Origin: CAVHXA01 sp963639765
Lineage (GTDB): Bacteria > Bacillota > Clostridia > Oscillospirales > Oscillospiraceae
Direction of reading: 5' to 3'
Assembly (NCBI GenBank): GCA_963639765.1
Contig: CAVHXA010000023.1
Location: 1 to 26,713, forward strand
DNA: 26,713 nucleotides
Shown here: piece after piece, positions 1 through 7,660 of the stretch
Layout: each line of letters opens with the position of its first letter
Position numbering within the stretch: position 1 is the stretch's first letter
Translations under genes and position numbers: made by a program
Notes under the pieces: model-generated
Seen by the model: the letters and a program-made list of their open reading frames with translations, nothing else
Told to the model about the DNA's origin: nothing
Databases searched by the model: none

Positions 1-156
1 TGCGCAGCAAATTACCTCGAAATTTCTACTTGACTTTTCTTAGCAGGTCTTTCGAAAACAGATCGGTATTGCGCGGCACAGCCGGCATACGATGCTTTTC
101 CGTGTGCCGCCGCAGGTATAGGCCCCGGACGGTGCTGTTCTGAATGCGCAGGCAGG

Positions 157-2652
157 TCAGGCCCTGACCCCTGTGTTCAGTCTGGTTGCTTCGTGATAGG
201 GTCTGAAGAGCAGATAGATGATTGCAGCCAGCAGAAGCACGGCAAAGATCAGACCGACTGTGTGCACGCTGCCTGTAAACAGAGCGCCAAACTGGTTGAT
301 CATCAGCGCGATAACATAGGCAAAGCCGCACTGATAGCCAATGGCAAACCAGGTCCATTTTGCGCTGTTCATCTCACGCTTGATGGCGCCGATTGCAGCA
401 AAGCAGGGTGCGCAGAGAAGATTGAAAACAAGGAAGGAATATGCAGTAACTCCGGTAAAGGCTGCCGCAAGCTCTGCGTAAACCGTTCCCTCACCGCCGC
501 CATAAAGAATGCCCAGCGTGCCGACGATATTTTCCTTGGCGACAAGTCCGGTGATGGAAGCAACCGTGGCCTTCCAGTTGCCCCAGCCCAGGGGCTCGAA
601 TATCCAGGCGATGGCATTGCCGATGCCGGCCAGAATGGAATGATCGATTTCGCTCTCATCCAGCATGCGGAAGCCGTCTTCGGCCCAGCCGAAGTATGTG
701 GTAAACCAGACGCAGATGGTAGATAGGAGAATGATGGTCCCGGCCTTTTTGATAAAGCTCCAGCCGCGCTCCCACATGCTGCGCAGAACATTGCTCACGG
801 TGGGCCAGTGGTAGGCCGGCAGCTCCATCACAAAGGGAGCCGGATCTCCGGAAAACATTCTGGTCTTTTTCAGGATAATGCCGGAGAGAATGATGGCAGC
901 CATGCCGATAAAGTAGGCCGAGGTGGAAACCCACGCGCTCTGGCCGAAGAGTGCGCCGGCAATCATTGCAATGAACGGAACCTTGGCGCCGCAGGGAATA
1001 AACGTGGTAGTCATGATTGTCATGCGGCGGTCGCGCTCGTTTTCGATGGTACGCGATGCCATAATGCCCGGAACACCGCAGCCGGTGCCGACCAGCATGG
1101 GAATGAAGCTCTTGCCGGACAGTCCGAACTTGCGGAAGATACGGTCCAGAACGAAGGCGATACGTGCCATATAACCGCAGGCTTCGAGAATGGCCAGCAG
1201 CAGAAACAGCACCAGCATCTGAGGAACAAAGCCAAGAACCGCGCCTACGCCGGCGACGATTCCGTCGAGAATCAGACCGCTCAGCCAGTCTGCCGCGCCG
1301 GCCTTTTCCAGCCCGCTGCCGATCAGAGCGGGGATTCCCGGAACCCAGACACCATAGTCCGCAGGGTCCGGCTCGTCAAAACCGTTTTCGGAAAGATAGG
1401 CAACCGCATCCGTATAGGTCGTGCCAATGGTTGTCTCTTCGTCTGCGTCGTCCGGAACGGCACTGTAGTAAACGGTCATGTCGCTGATTGCGAGCGTTTC
1501 TTCGTCTTCTACTTCGATTACAGTGCTTTCCGCATCGGTCGTAAAGGCCGTAAGCTGTGCCAGAGCCGCATCGGGGTCAAAATCTTCGGCTTCGGTATCC
1601 AGCTCGACAAAGGCACCGGCCGCCTGTATGGCCGCAGTATATTCGTCCGACGCCTCTGTATAGGCGGAGGTGCCGATGCCAAACAGATGCCAGCCGTCGC
1701 CGAACACACCGTCGTTCATCCAGTCGGTCGCCATGGTGCCAACGGTTACCATGGAGATGTAATATACCAGGAACATGACCACGGCAAAGATTGGCAGGCC
1801 CAGCCAACGGTTTGTGACGATTCTGTCGATCTTATCGGAGCTTGTCATCTTGCCTTTGTTTTTCTTTTTGTAGCTGCTCTTGATAATCTCCGCGATATAT
1901 ACATAGCGTTCGTTGGTGATGATGCTTTCGGCATCGTCGTCCAGCTCTTCTTCTGCCGCCCTGATATCCTTTTCGATGTGGTTCATCGTTTCCTGCGGAA
2001 TCTGCAGCTGCTCGAGCACCTTGTCGTCACGCTCGAAAATCTTGATTGCAAACCAGCGCTGCTGCTCTTCCGGCAGGTTGTGGATCGCAGCCTCCTCGAT
2101 GTGGGCAATCGCATGCTCCACAGGTCCCGAGAAGGTATGCATGGGCACGGTCCGGGTCTGCTTTGCAGCCTCGATCGCCGCTTCGGCCGCTTCCATCACT
2201 CCGTCGCCCTTGAGTGCCGAAATTTCAACAATCCTGCAGCCCAGCTGCCGCGACAGCTCTTTTGTGTTGATCTGATCGCCGTTTTTCCGCACAACATCCA
2301 TCATGTTGATGGCGATTACCACGGGGATGCCCAGCTCGGTCAGCTGTGTGGTAAGGTAGAGATTGCGCTCAAGGTTTGTGCCGTCGATAATGTTCAGAAT
2401 TGCGTCCGGCCGTTCACCGATGAGGTAGTTTCTGGCCACAACCTCCTCGAGTGTGTAGGGAGAAAGAGAATAGATGCCGGGCAGGTCCATGATCGCAACA
2501 TCGTCGTGCTTTTTCAGCCTGCCTTCTTTCTTTTCTACTGTAACGCCCGGCCAGTTTCCGACAAACTGGTTTGAACCGGTCAGGGCATTGAAAAGCGTTG
2601 TTTTACCCGAGTTCGGGTTGCCCGCAAGGGCAATTTTGATTTGCCTGTCCAT
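157..2652 (-). CDS. feoB: Ferrous iron transport protein B (FeoB), with large acidic extracellular insert
   Basis: GTP-dependent Fe(II) transporter of the inner membrane, 831 aa. The N-terminal G domain shows G1 GNPNSGKT (residues 11-18), G3 DLPG (56-59) and G4 NMMD (116-119), followed by the helical FeoB spacer region (about 170-265). The membrane part follows, with GVGAVLGFVPQ, the GTGCGVPG motif (522-529) and PCGAK (553-557). The length is above the usual roughly 650-770 aa because about 110 residues, strongly Asp/Glu-rich, are inserted after the first membrane helix (about 327-435). It is the last gene of the feoA-feoA-feoB operon, 34 bases after the preceding feoA, with a clear ribosome binding site (AAGGAG) before the ATG. 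The 156 bases downstream to the window edge hold nothing I can identify. The family call is very secure; a role for the insert is unknown. Confidence 0.97.
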   Translation of the reverse strand: MDRQIKIALAGNPNSGKTTLFNALTGSNQFVGNWPGVTVEKKEGRLKKHDDVAIMDLPGIYSLSPYTLEEVVARNYLIGERPDAILNIIDGTNLERNLYLTTQLTELGIPVVIAINMMDVVRKNGDQINTKELSRQLGCRIVEISALKGDGVMEAAEAAIEAAKQTRTVPMHTFSGPVEHAIAHIEEAAIHNLPEEQQRWFAIKIFERDDKVLEQLQIPQETMNHIEKDIRAAEEELDDDAESIITNERYVYIAEIIKSSYKKKNKGKMTSSDKIDRIVTNRWLGLPIFAVVMFLVYYISMVTVGTMATDWMNDGVFGDGWHLFGIGTSAYTEASDEYTAAIQAAGAFVELDTEAEDFDPDAALAQLTAFTTDAESTVIEVEDEETLAISDMTVYYSAVPDDADEETTIGTTYTDAVAYLSENGFDEPDPADYGVWVPGIPALIGSGLEKAGAADWLSGLILDGIVAGVGAVLGFVPQMLVLFLLLAILEACGYMARIAFVLDRIFRKFGLSGKSFIPMLVGTGCGVPGIMASRTIENERDRRMTIMTTTFIPCGAKVPFIAMIAGALFGQSAWVSTSAYFIGMAAIILSGIILKKTRMFSGDPAPFVMELPAYHWPTVSNVLRSMWERGWSFIKKAGTIILLSTICVWFTTYFGWAEDGFRMLDESEIDHSILAGIGNAIAWIFEPLGWGNWKATVASITGLVAKENIVGTLGILYGGGEGTVYAELAAAFTGVTAYSFLVFNLLCAPCFAAIGAIKREMNSAKWTWFAIGYQCGFAYVIALMINQFGALFTGSVHTVGLIFAVLLLAAIIYLLFRPYHEATRLNTGVRA

Positions 2653-2686
2653 CTCAGTGCTCCTTTTTGTAATTGCTGCAAACCAA

Positions 2687-2908
2687 TTATTGTACTTCGA
2701 TCATTTCGGTGTCGGCCCGGCGCAGGCTGAGCTCATACCCGCGGACCGTTACCTCCATGGGATCGCCCAAAGGAGCGACCTTTCGTACATAGACCTCTGT
2801 TCCCTTGGTGATGCCCATGTCCATGATGCGGCGTTTAACGGGCCCCTCACCATGAAGCTTGACAACCCTGACTGTTTCGCCGATTTTGGCGTCGCGCAAT
2901 GTCTTCAT
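2687..2908 (-). CDS. feoA: FeoA domain protein (second copy, adjacent to feoB)
   Basis: Small cytosolic SH3-like protein of 73 aa that in the Fe(II) uptake family is thought to bind or modulate FeoB. The sequence has the typical FeoA pattern: an N-terminal strand (KTLRDAKIGETVRVVKL), the central RRIMDMGITKGTEVYV segment, and a C-terminal YELSLRRADTEMIEV strand. An AGGAG ribosome binding site precedes the ATG. It lies between another feoA-like gene and feoB on the same strand with 29 and 34 base gaps, so all three are probably co-transcribed. Two FeoA copies in tandem ahead of FeoB is a common clostridial arrangement. Confidence 0.93.
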   Translation of the reverse strand: MKTLRDAKIGETVRVVKLHGEGPVKRRIMDMGITKGTEVYVRKVAPLGDPMEVTVRGYELSLRRADTEMIEVQ

Positions 2909-2937
2909 GCTTTCTGCTCCTTTGTGTCGGTGTTTGA

Positions 2938-3150
2938 TCAGACCATAATTCTGCGGGCCATTTCCTCGCTGATGGCAACGCGGGATTCCTTGACCTTTAC
3001 AATGATGTTTCCGCCCAGTGCCGACACCACAACAACCGGGCTCCCGGCAACAAAGCCAAGATCTTCAAGATGTTTTTTCAGCTCCGGACTGCCTCCGACC
3101 TTGTGGATCAGGCACTCCTCACCCATGGGTGCTAATGCAAGCGGCATCAT
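2938..3150 (-). CDS. feoA: FeoA domain protein (first gene of the feo operon)
   Basis: 70 aa FeoA/SH3-like protein, first gene after the feo promoter. It shows the FeoA core ELKKHLEDLGFVAGSPVVVVSALGGNIIVKVKESRVAISEEMARRIMV, in which the L.DLGF..G..V.V pattern and the ESR(V/I)AI strand are diagnostic. It begins ATG-ATG; the first ATG is preceded by GGGGG about 7 bases upstream, and either Met could be used. Its likely role is as an accessory or regulatory partner of FeoB. The 5' leader contains three of the four inverted repeats described under the feo operator. Confidence 0.9.
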   Translation of the reverse strand: MMPLALAPMGEECLIHKVGGSPELKKHLEDLGFVAGSPVVVVSALGGNIIVKVKESRVAISEEMARRIMV

Positions 3151-3170
3151 ATTTATTCCCCCGCATTTCA

Positions 3171-3290
3171 GGCTAGAAGATGCTAACCGGTTTTCTTGAG
3201 TGGGTTATCCTGTGCTAACCCCTTTGCTGGAAAAATGGTTAAATTGCTCTAACCGAGGGCAAGTTTACCACGGCTAACTGCCCTTGTCAA
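3171..3290 (-). promoter_or_regulatory. feo operon promoter with four spaced inverted repeats (candidate metalloregulator operators)
   Basis: On the minus strand TTGACA (3285-3290) and TAAACT (3262-3267) are separated by exactly 17 bases, giving a good sigma-A type promoter. Four inverted repeats of the form GGTTA-N8-TAACC occur: 3171-3188 (GGCTA...TAACC, one mismatch), 3203-3220 (perfect, extends to GGGTTA...TAACCC), 3237-3254 (perfect) and 3262-3279 (AGTTT...TAACT, weaker). Centres are 32, 34 and 25 bases apart. The last copy covers the -10 and part of the spacer, the third covers the expected start site, and the other two lie in the leader. The half-site resembles that of DtxR/IdeR boxes, but those have a 3-base centre rather than 8. 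Repression of iron uptake by an iron-loaded regulator is the natural inference. Confidence 0.75.
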
Positions 3291-3396
3291 CCCCTTTGCA
3301 TCAAAACATTTTTCTGCCCTGCAATCCGGTTTTCCTCGCGACGTCGCCATCTGTCTTTATTCCTTTTCTTTCGCAAAAAGGCGTTTGGGTGCTTGC

Positions 3397-3425
3397 TTGA
3401 CATTGTCCGACGGTTGTAGTAGTAT
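3397..3425 (+). promoter_or_regulatory. Promoter of the crotonase-fold gene
   Basis: TTGACA at 3397-3402 and TAGTAT at 3420-3425 with a 17-base spacer. A second TTGACATT-type sequence sits at 3458-3465 without a convincing -10 box behind it. The gene starts 167 bases downstream, so the leader is fairly long. Between 3291 and 3396 I see no gene or other clear element. Confidence 0.65.
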
Positions 3426-3591
3426 GGAGCAGACAGCAAGTCAATCCCCGGCAGTCCTTGACATTATCCATGCATCGTCTCAGCCGGGCTGATCGAAATC
3501 CATCTGCTTTGCGGGTTTCGCCCTGCCTGATCGGTCTTCTGCCGGATCTGACTGGCCCATCTCATTTTTACTACTACGAGGAGGATTCACC

Positions 3592-4620
3592 ATGTCTAAC
3601 AAGCCTATTGCGGATTATGTCAAGCTGCCTGAATTCGAAGAGTACAAAGAATGGTTCAAGGATTTTGCTGACATGTACCGTGAAGACGGCATTCTGCAGG
3701 TCACCTGGATGACCAAGGATATGCCCATGCACCATTCCGGTATGGCCCACCGTGCCGTTGGCCAGCTGGCTCGCGTTGTCGGCACCGACATGAAAAACGA
3801 GATCATCATCTTCACCCATCTGGGCGACAACTGGATGATCGAGTCCGACCCCAACGGCTGGGAAACCTACTCCGAGCTTCCCACGCAGCGCTTCCAGCAC
3901 CAATACTTCGACGACACCAACCTCTTCAAAAACATGGTCTTCGACATCGACGTTCCCACCATCGGTGCCATTCCCGGCTCCGGCTTCCACTGGGACTCTG
4001 CCCTGCTGGCTGACATCACCATTGCCACCGAAGACACCAAGATGGAAGTTCCCCATGGTCAGGGCGGTCTTGTTCCCGGCGACGGCATGGGTATGCTCTG
4101 CCAGTTCTACATGGGCGCCAAGCGTGGCAACTACTATCTCTCCACCACCCGTCAGTTCAATGCACAGGAAATGCTCGACTACGGCTTTATCTCCGAGGTC
4201 GTTCCCAAGGGCAAGGCTGTTGAGCGTGCATGGGAAATTGCCCGCATGTGGAAGAAAATGTCCTACGAAAACCGCACCATCATGGCCAACCTGATGAAGC
4301 GCCCCCTGCGCAAGATCATGATCGAAGACTTCAAGCTGCACACGGTTTCCGAGCAGTACGGTTCCCTGCTCCGCATCGCTGCCGGCGAGCTGGGCGACGA
4401 GAACTCCTCTCAGCAGGACGAGAAATACATCTCCCGTGTCAACGACTGGCGCTATGCCACCACCGACATGGAGAAGCCGCAGGATGCCGAATCTTGGATC
4501 ACCATGCCGCACAAGGCAGCCGAGTGGTTCCGCGGCGTCGAGGCCGGCAAGCACGAAAATCCCTTTGCCCACAACGACGAGCCCGGCTACTACAAGCCCT
4601 ATCGTCCCACCGGCAAATAA
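3592..4620 (+). CDS. Crotonase-fold hydrolase, 6-oxocamphor hydrolase-like (candidate beta-diketone C-C hydrolase)
   Basis: 342 aa enoyl-CoA hydratase/isomerase superfamily protein. The central part matches the 6-oxocamphor hydrolase pattern: GSGFHWD (129-135), VPHGQGGLVPGDG (153-165), GNYYLSTTRQFNAQEMLDYGFISEVV (179-204) and AWEIARMW (213-220). His133, His155 and Asp164 line up from memory with the catalytic His122, His145 and Asp154 of the Rhodococcus enzyme, and Glu254 is a candidate for its Glu244. That enzyme cleaves a non-enolisable beta-diketone by a retro-Claisen reaction. Compared with it (about 257 aa), this protein has a longer N-terminus and an extra C-terminal stretch of about 70 residues rich in charged and aromatic residues. 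An AGGAGG site precedes the ATG. Codon choice is heavily C-ending, unlike most neighbours, and the gene has its own promoter and terminator, which suggests high expression as a single gene. The substrate is unknown; another crotonase activity is possible. Confidence 0.8.
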   Translation: MSNKPIADYVKLPEFEEYKEWFKDFADMYREDGILQVTWMTKDMPMHHSGMAHRAVGQLARVVGTDMKNEIIIFTHLGDNWMIESDPNGWETYSELPTQRFQHQYFDDTNLFKNMVFDIDVPTIGAIPGSGFHWDSALLADITIATEDTKMEVPHGQGGLVPGDGMGMLCQFYMGAKRGNYYLSTTRQFNAQEMLDYGFISEVVPKGKAVERAWEIARMWKKMSYENRTIMANLMKRPLRKIMIEDFKLHTVSEQYGSLLRIAAGELGDENSSQQDEKYISRVNDWRYATTDMEKPQDAESWITMPHKAAEWFRGVEAGKHENPFAHNDEPGYYKPYRPTGK

Positions 4621-4638
4621 GCTCTCTCATAAAAACGG

Positions 4639-4667
4639 CCGCCATCCGAAAGGATGGCGGTTTTTTT
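4639..4667 (+). terminator. Intrinsic terminator after the crotonase-fold gene
   Basis: Stem CCGCCATCC (4639-4647), loop GAAA, complementary arm 4652-4660, followed by seven T (4661-4667). The T-run abuts the stop codon of the convergent rodA gene. Confidence 0.93.
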
Positions 4668-5827
4668 CAGATCGGCGCGCGGATATACCGAACATTGGTA
4701 TCCGGTGCCGGGCGCATTCGAATGCCGGACACGATACCCATGCACAAAAAGCTTGTAATCAGGGAGCTGCCTCCATAGCTGAAAAACGGCAGAGTCAGGC
4801 CGATAATGGGCACGAGACCCAGACACATGCCAACATTAATAAAGACCTGAAACAGAAGCATCCCGGCAAAGCCAAGACAGATGACACGGTTGATATAGCT
4901 CTCGGCCCTTACGCCAACCCAGATACAGCGCAGAATGATGGCGCAAAGCAGCGCAAGCACGCAGAAGCATCCGACCATGCCAAGCTCTTCGCCCACAACG
5001 GTAAAGATATAGTCGGTCCTCTGTCCGCCTCCGAGCACACCGCTTTGTGTCTGGATCCCCTGGCCGAGGCCCTGGCCCGTCAGCCCGCCTCCGCCCAGTG
5101 CCCGCCTGCAGAGATTCATCTGGTAGCGTTCGTTGAGACCCAGGGGATCTACCGAGGGATCAAATACAATCAGGATCCGGTTCTGCTGCTTCTGGTCCAG
5201 AAGATTGTTCCAGACAAACGGAATGGCTGCCGCCAGAGCCAGCAGTCCTGCCCCGAACCAGGCAAGGCTGACACCCCCTGCCAGTGCCATAATAGCAAAA
5301 ATGGAAAGGTATGTAATTGCCAGTCCGTCATCAGAAGATGCCCATGCAATATCAGCCGCCAGCAGCCCCGTAATCACCACCAGCTTTCCGACAGAAAGCG
5401 GAGTACTCAGATGCGTGCGGTTTCGGCTCATAACCTTGGACAGGATGATGACAAAGGGAATCTTACAGATTTCTGCCGGCTGTATGCTGAGGCCAATCAT
5501 CCGGATATAGAGCCAGCTGCGGTTGCCTGTTTCCTCACCGCTCCCGAACCAGCGCAGGATTGCGATAAAGCCAAGGCTGAGCAGCAGAAGCAGCTCCCAT
5601 CGCTCGGCGATGATGTCGATATCCAGAAAGGTCATGGCTACATATGCCGCCACACCCAAAAGCAGCGCAAAGGCCTGAACCTTGATAAAATGCGCAGTCT
5701 GCAGGTATGCTGTGGCACTGGCGATTATGACAATCCCGAATATGCTGGCCGCCACACACAGGCCCAGCAGGACCAGGTCTGCCTTATGAAAAAAACTGAG
5801 CGCAGCCTGATGGAATTGTCGAAGCAT
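4667..5827 (-). CDS. rodA: SEDS-family peptidoglycan glycosyltransferase RodA
   Basis: 386 aa polytopic membrane protein that polymerises lipid II for wall elongation together with a class B penicillin-binding protein. SEDS landmarks are present: SIQPAEICK (114-122), ALGGGGLTGQGLGQG (243-257), QRTDYIF (269-275, corresponding to the conserved HTDFIF whose Asp, here Asp272, is essential in the family), GEELGMVG (279-286) and LPFFSYGGSS (346-355). The FINVGMCLGLVPIIGL stretch favours RodA over FtsW or SpoVE. I start it at the ATG at 5825-5827 because a perfect AAAGGAGG lies just upstream; the frame stays open to 6199, but that extension lacks a start signal and runs into the tsaE promoter. It is convergent with the crotonase-fold gene and divergent from tsaE. 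Confidence 0.92.
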   Translation of the reverse strand: MLRQFHQAALSFFHKADLVLLGLCVAASIFGIVIIASATAYLQTAHFIKVQAFALLLGVAAYVAMTFLDIDIIAERWELLLLLSLGFIAILRWFGSGEETGNRSWLYIRMIGLSIQPAEICKIPFVIILSKVMSRNRTHLSTPLSVGKLVVITGLLAADIAWASSDDGLAITYLSIFAIMALAGGVSLAWFGAGLLALAAAIPFVWNNLLDQKQQNRILIVFDPSVDPLGLNERYQMNLCRRALGGGGLTGQGLGQGIQTQSGVLGGGQRTDYIFTVVGEELGMVGCFCVLALLCAIILRCIWVGVRAESYINRVICLGFAGMLLFQVFINVGMCLGLVPIIGLTLPFFSYGGSSLITSFLCMGIVSGIRMRPAPDTNVRYIRAPI

Positions 5828-5949
5828 CGTGCGGCCTCCTTTCTGCACTGCTGCATGCAAAACGCGATGTATTCCGGAAAAGACAATACCGGTGCGGTAA
5901 AGCTCCCGGAATCCCCGGGTGCGATTGTTCGGCGCCGCCCGAAGAGTGT

Positions 5950-5978
5950 TTGCAAACAGTCCGGTTGTATGGTAAAAT
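5950..5978 (+). promoter_or_regulatory. Promoter of the tsaE-tsaB operon
   Basis: TTGCAA (5950-5955) and TAAAAT (5973-5978) separated by 17 bases, 59 bases before the tsaE start. No equally clear promoter for rodA is visible in this intergenic region. Confidence 0.65.
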
Positions 5979-6036
5979 CGGTCCGACGCACATTGCTGTG
6001 CAAAAATCCACATATGCATATACAAGGTGACTGTAC

Positions 6037-6474
6037 ATGGAATATATGGTCCGTTCTCCGGCTGAAACACAGGACCTGGCCGAAAAGCTTGGCCGACAGC
6101 TTCAACCCGGAGATGTCGTTGCTCTGTCCGGCCCGATGGGCGCGGGAAAAACCGCTTTTTGCGGTGGTCTGGCCCGTGGACTGGATATCTCTTCACCAAT
6201 CACCAGCCCCACCTACACTATTGTAAACGAATACCGGGGCCGGCTCGCCCTTTTTCATTTTGATCTTTACCGACTGTCGAGCGAGGATGACCTCTATGAT
6301 ATCGGATGGGAAGACTATCTTGCCCGGGGCGGCGTCTGTGTGCTCGAATGGCCGCAGATCGCTCCCGGCATTATGGCAGACGCAACCTATCATGTGTGCA
6401 TCCGTCCCGCAGAAAACGGGCTTCGCAGCATTACCATAACAGGAGGGACAGCGTATGCGCATTCTGGCCTTTGA
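6037..6474 (+). CDS. tsaE: tRNA threonylcarbamoyladenosine biosynthesis ATPase TsaE
   Basis: 145 aa cytosolic P-loop ATPase that works with TsaB and TsaD to place threonylcarbamoyl on A37 of ANN-decoding tRNAs. It shows Walker A GPMGAGKT (32-39), the family motif SPTYTIVNEY (57-66), HFDLYRL (74-80), and DIGWEDYL followed by CVLEWPQI near the C-terminus. Length is normal for the family. The start ATG has AAGGTG upstream. The end overlaps tsaB by 20 bases, indicating translational coupling. Confidence 0.95.
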   Translation: MEYMVRSPAETQDLAEKLGRQLQPGDVVALSGPMGAGKTAFCGGLARGLDISSPITSPTYTIVNEYRGRLALFHFDLYRLSSEDDLYDIGWEDYLARGGVCVLEWPQIAPGIMADATYHVCIRPAENGLRSITITGGTAYAHSGL

Positions 6475-7165
6475 GTCCTCTGCCAAAACAGCCTCTGCCG
6501 CCGTTTTGCAGGACGGCACAATCCTTGCGGAAAGCTATCTGCATACCGGGCTGACCCACAGCCGCACGCTGCTGCTTCTTGCCGAAAACATACTGACCTC
6601 CTGCGGTTTGGCTGCCGCGGACATTCAGGCCGCAGCCTGTGCCGCCGGGCCCGGGAGCTTTACCGGTGTACGGATCGGAACGGCAGCAGCCAAGGGCTTC
6701 AGCTGGGGTCTGAATATTCCCTGCTTTGGCGTTTCAACGCTTCTGGCGATGGCCTGTCGTCTTTCCGGACTCTGGCAGGGCATAATCTGTTCCGTTATGG
6801 ATGCCCGGCGCAGCCAGGTGTATAATGCCCTGTTTTCGTGCCAAAACGGTCAGCTGACCCGGCAGACCGAAGACCGGGCCATCGGTCTGGATGTGCTGCA
6901 GCGCGACCTTGCAGCCCAAACGCAGCCTGTTTTGCTTGTCGGCGACGGTGCCGAGCTCTGCTTTTCCGCGTTTTCTTCCCTTCGTCTGACACTGGCCCCG
7001 GAGAATATGCGCTTTCAGCGGGCCGACGGAGTTGCACTGGCGGCATGGGACATGGCAGGAAAAGGGCAGCAGGGAGATGCCGCATCGCTCGTTCCCACCT
7101 ATCTTCGGCTCAGTCAGGCAGAACGTGAACGGCTGGCACGGCTTGCAGCGGAGGCAGAGGCATGA
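6455..7165 (+). CDS. tsaB: tRNA threonylcarbamoyladenosine biosynthesis protein TsaB
   Basis: 236 aa ASKHA-fold protein, the non-catalytic partner of TsaD in t6A synthesis. It begins MRILAFESSAKTASAAVL, then GLTHSRTLL, and contains the diagnostic AAGPGSFTGVRIG segment (about 65-77) and VMDARRSQVY. An AGGAGG site within the end of tsaE serves its ATG. tsaD is not in the window, so the pathway genes are split in this genome. The stop overlaps the next start as ATGA. Confidence 0.95.
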   Translation: MRILAFESSAKTASAAVLQDGTILAESYLHTGLTHSRTLLLLAENILTSCGLAAADIQAAACAAGPGSFTGVRIGTAAAKGFSWGLNIPCFGVSTLLAMACRLSGLWQGIICSVMDARRSQVYNALFSCQNGQLTRQTEDRAIGLDVLQRDLAAQTQPVLLVGDGAELCFSAFSSLRLTLAPENMRFQRADGVALAAWDMAGKGQQGDAASLVPTYLRLSQAERERLARLAAEAEA

Positions 7166-7647
7166 CCCTGCTTTTGCGGAATCTTTTCCTGACCTTCTTC
7201 ATGTCTATGCTGCCGGTGGTTGAGCTGCGCGGCTCCATTCCCTTCGGCACGGCTCTGGGGCTGCCGGTCTGGGCAGCGTTTCTGGTTTCCGCAGCAGGCA
7301 ATATGGTACCCACGCCGTTCATCATGCTCTTTGCGCGGCGGATTTTTCTATTTCTTTCGAGCCGCTGCTCCTTTTGGAAAAGGCTTGCCGACAAAATCGA
7401 GCGGAGAACTCTTGGCAAAGCCAGAATAATCTATCGCTATCAGCTGCTTGGGCTGTGCATTCTTGTGGCCATTCCCCTGCCCGGAACCGGTGCCTGGACC
7501 GGAGCGCTGCTTGCCGCCCTGATGAACATCCGCATGCGCAACGCTCTGCCGGCTGTTTTTCTTGGTGTTGTGATTGCCGGGATTCTGGTCAGTCTGGCAA
7601 CCTATGGCGTAGCCGCCCTGTCGTGGGCCGCGGGCGCGGCCTTCTGA
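7162..7647 (+). CDS. Small multidrug export-type membrane protein (PF06695/COG2426)
   Basis: 161 aa very hydrophobic protein with about four to five predicted membrane segments. The N-terminal SMLPVVELRGSIPFG and central VAIPLPGTGAWTGALLA motifs are typical of the COG2426 'putative small multi-drug export protein' family. The start overlaps the tsaB stop by 4 bases, so it is probably the third gene of the tsaE operon. Family membership is clear; the transported substrate, and whether it exports drugs at all, is not established. Confidence 0.85.
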   Translation: MTLLLRNLFLTFFMSMLPVVELRGSIPFGTALGLPVWAAFLVSAAGNMVPTPFIMLFARRIFLFLSSRCSFWKRLADKIERRTLGKARIIYRYQLLGLCILVAIPLPGTGAWTGALLAALMNIRMRNALPAVFLGVVIAGILVSLATYGVAALSWAAGAAF

Positions 7648-7660
7648 GTGATGCGGTTTA

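Noticed and set aside
26..156. Small gene after feoB, for example a FeoB-associated Cys-rich protein
   Set aside because: The open frame there has no Cys-rich or membrane segment and no start signal; it is mostly overlap with feoB.
808..2574. Long open frame antisense to feoB
   Set aside because: It lies wholly within feoB on the opposite strand, shows no family motifs and has low-complexity His/Arg/Gly composition; it arises from the GC-rich third positions of the real gene.
3171..3279. Fur boxes in the feo promoter
   Set aside because: The repeats do not resemble the GATAATGAT-type Fur half-sites; GGTTA/TAACC is closer to DtxR-family sites.
4436..6226. 596-codon plus-strand frame crossing the crotonase-fold gene end and rodA
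   Set aside because: It runs through a strong terminator and antisense to rodA, with no protein family features.
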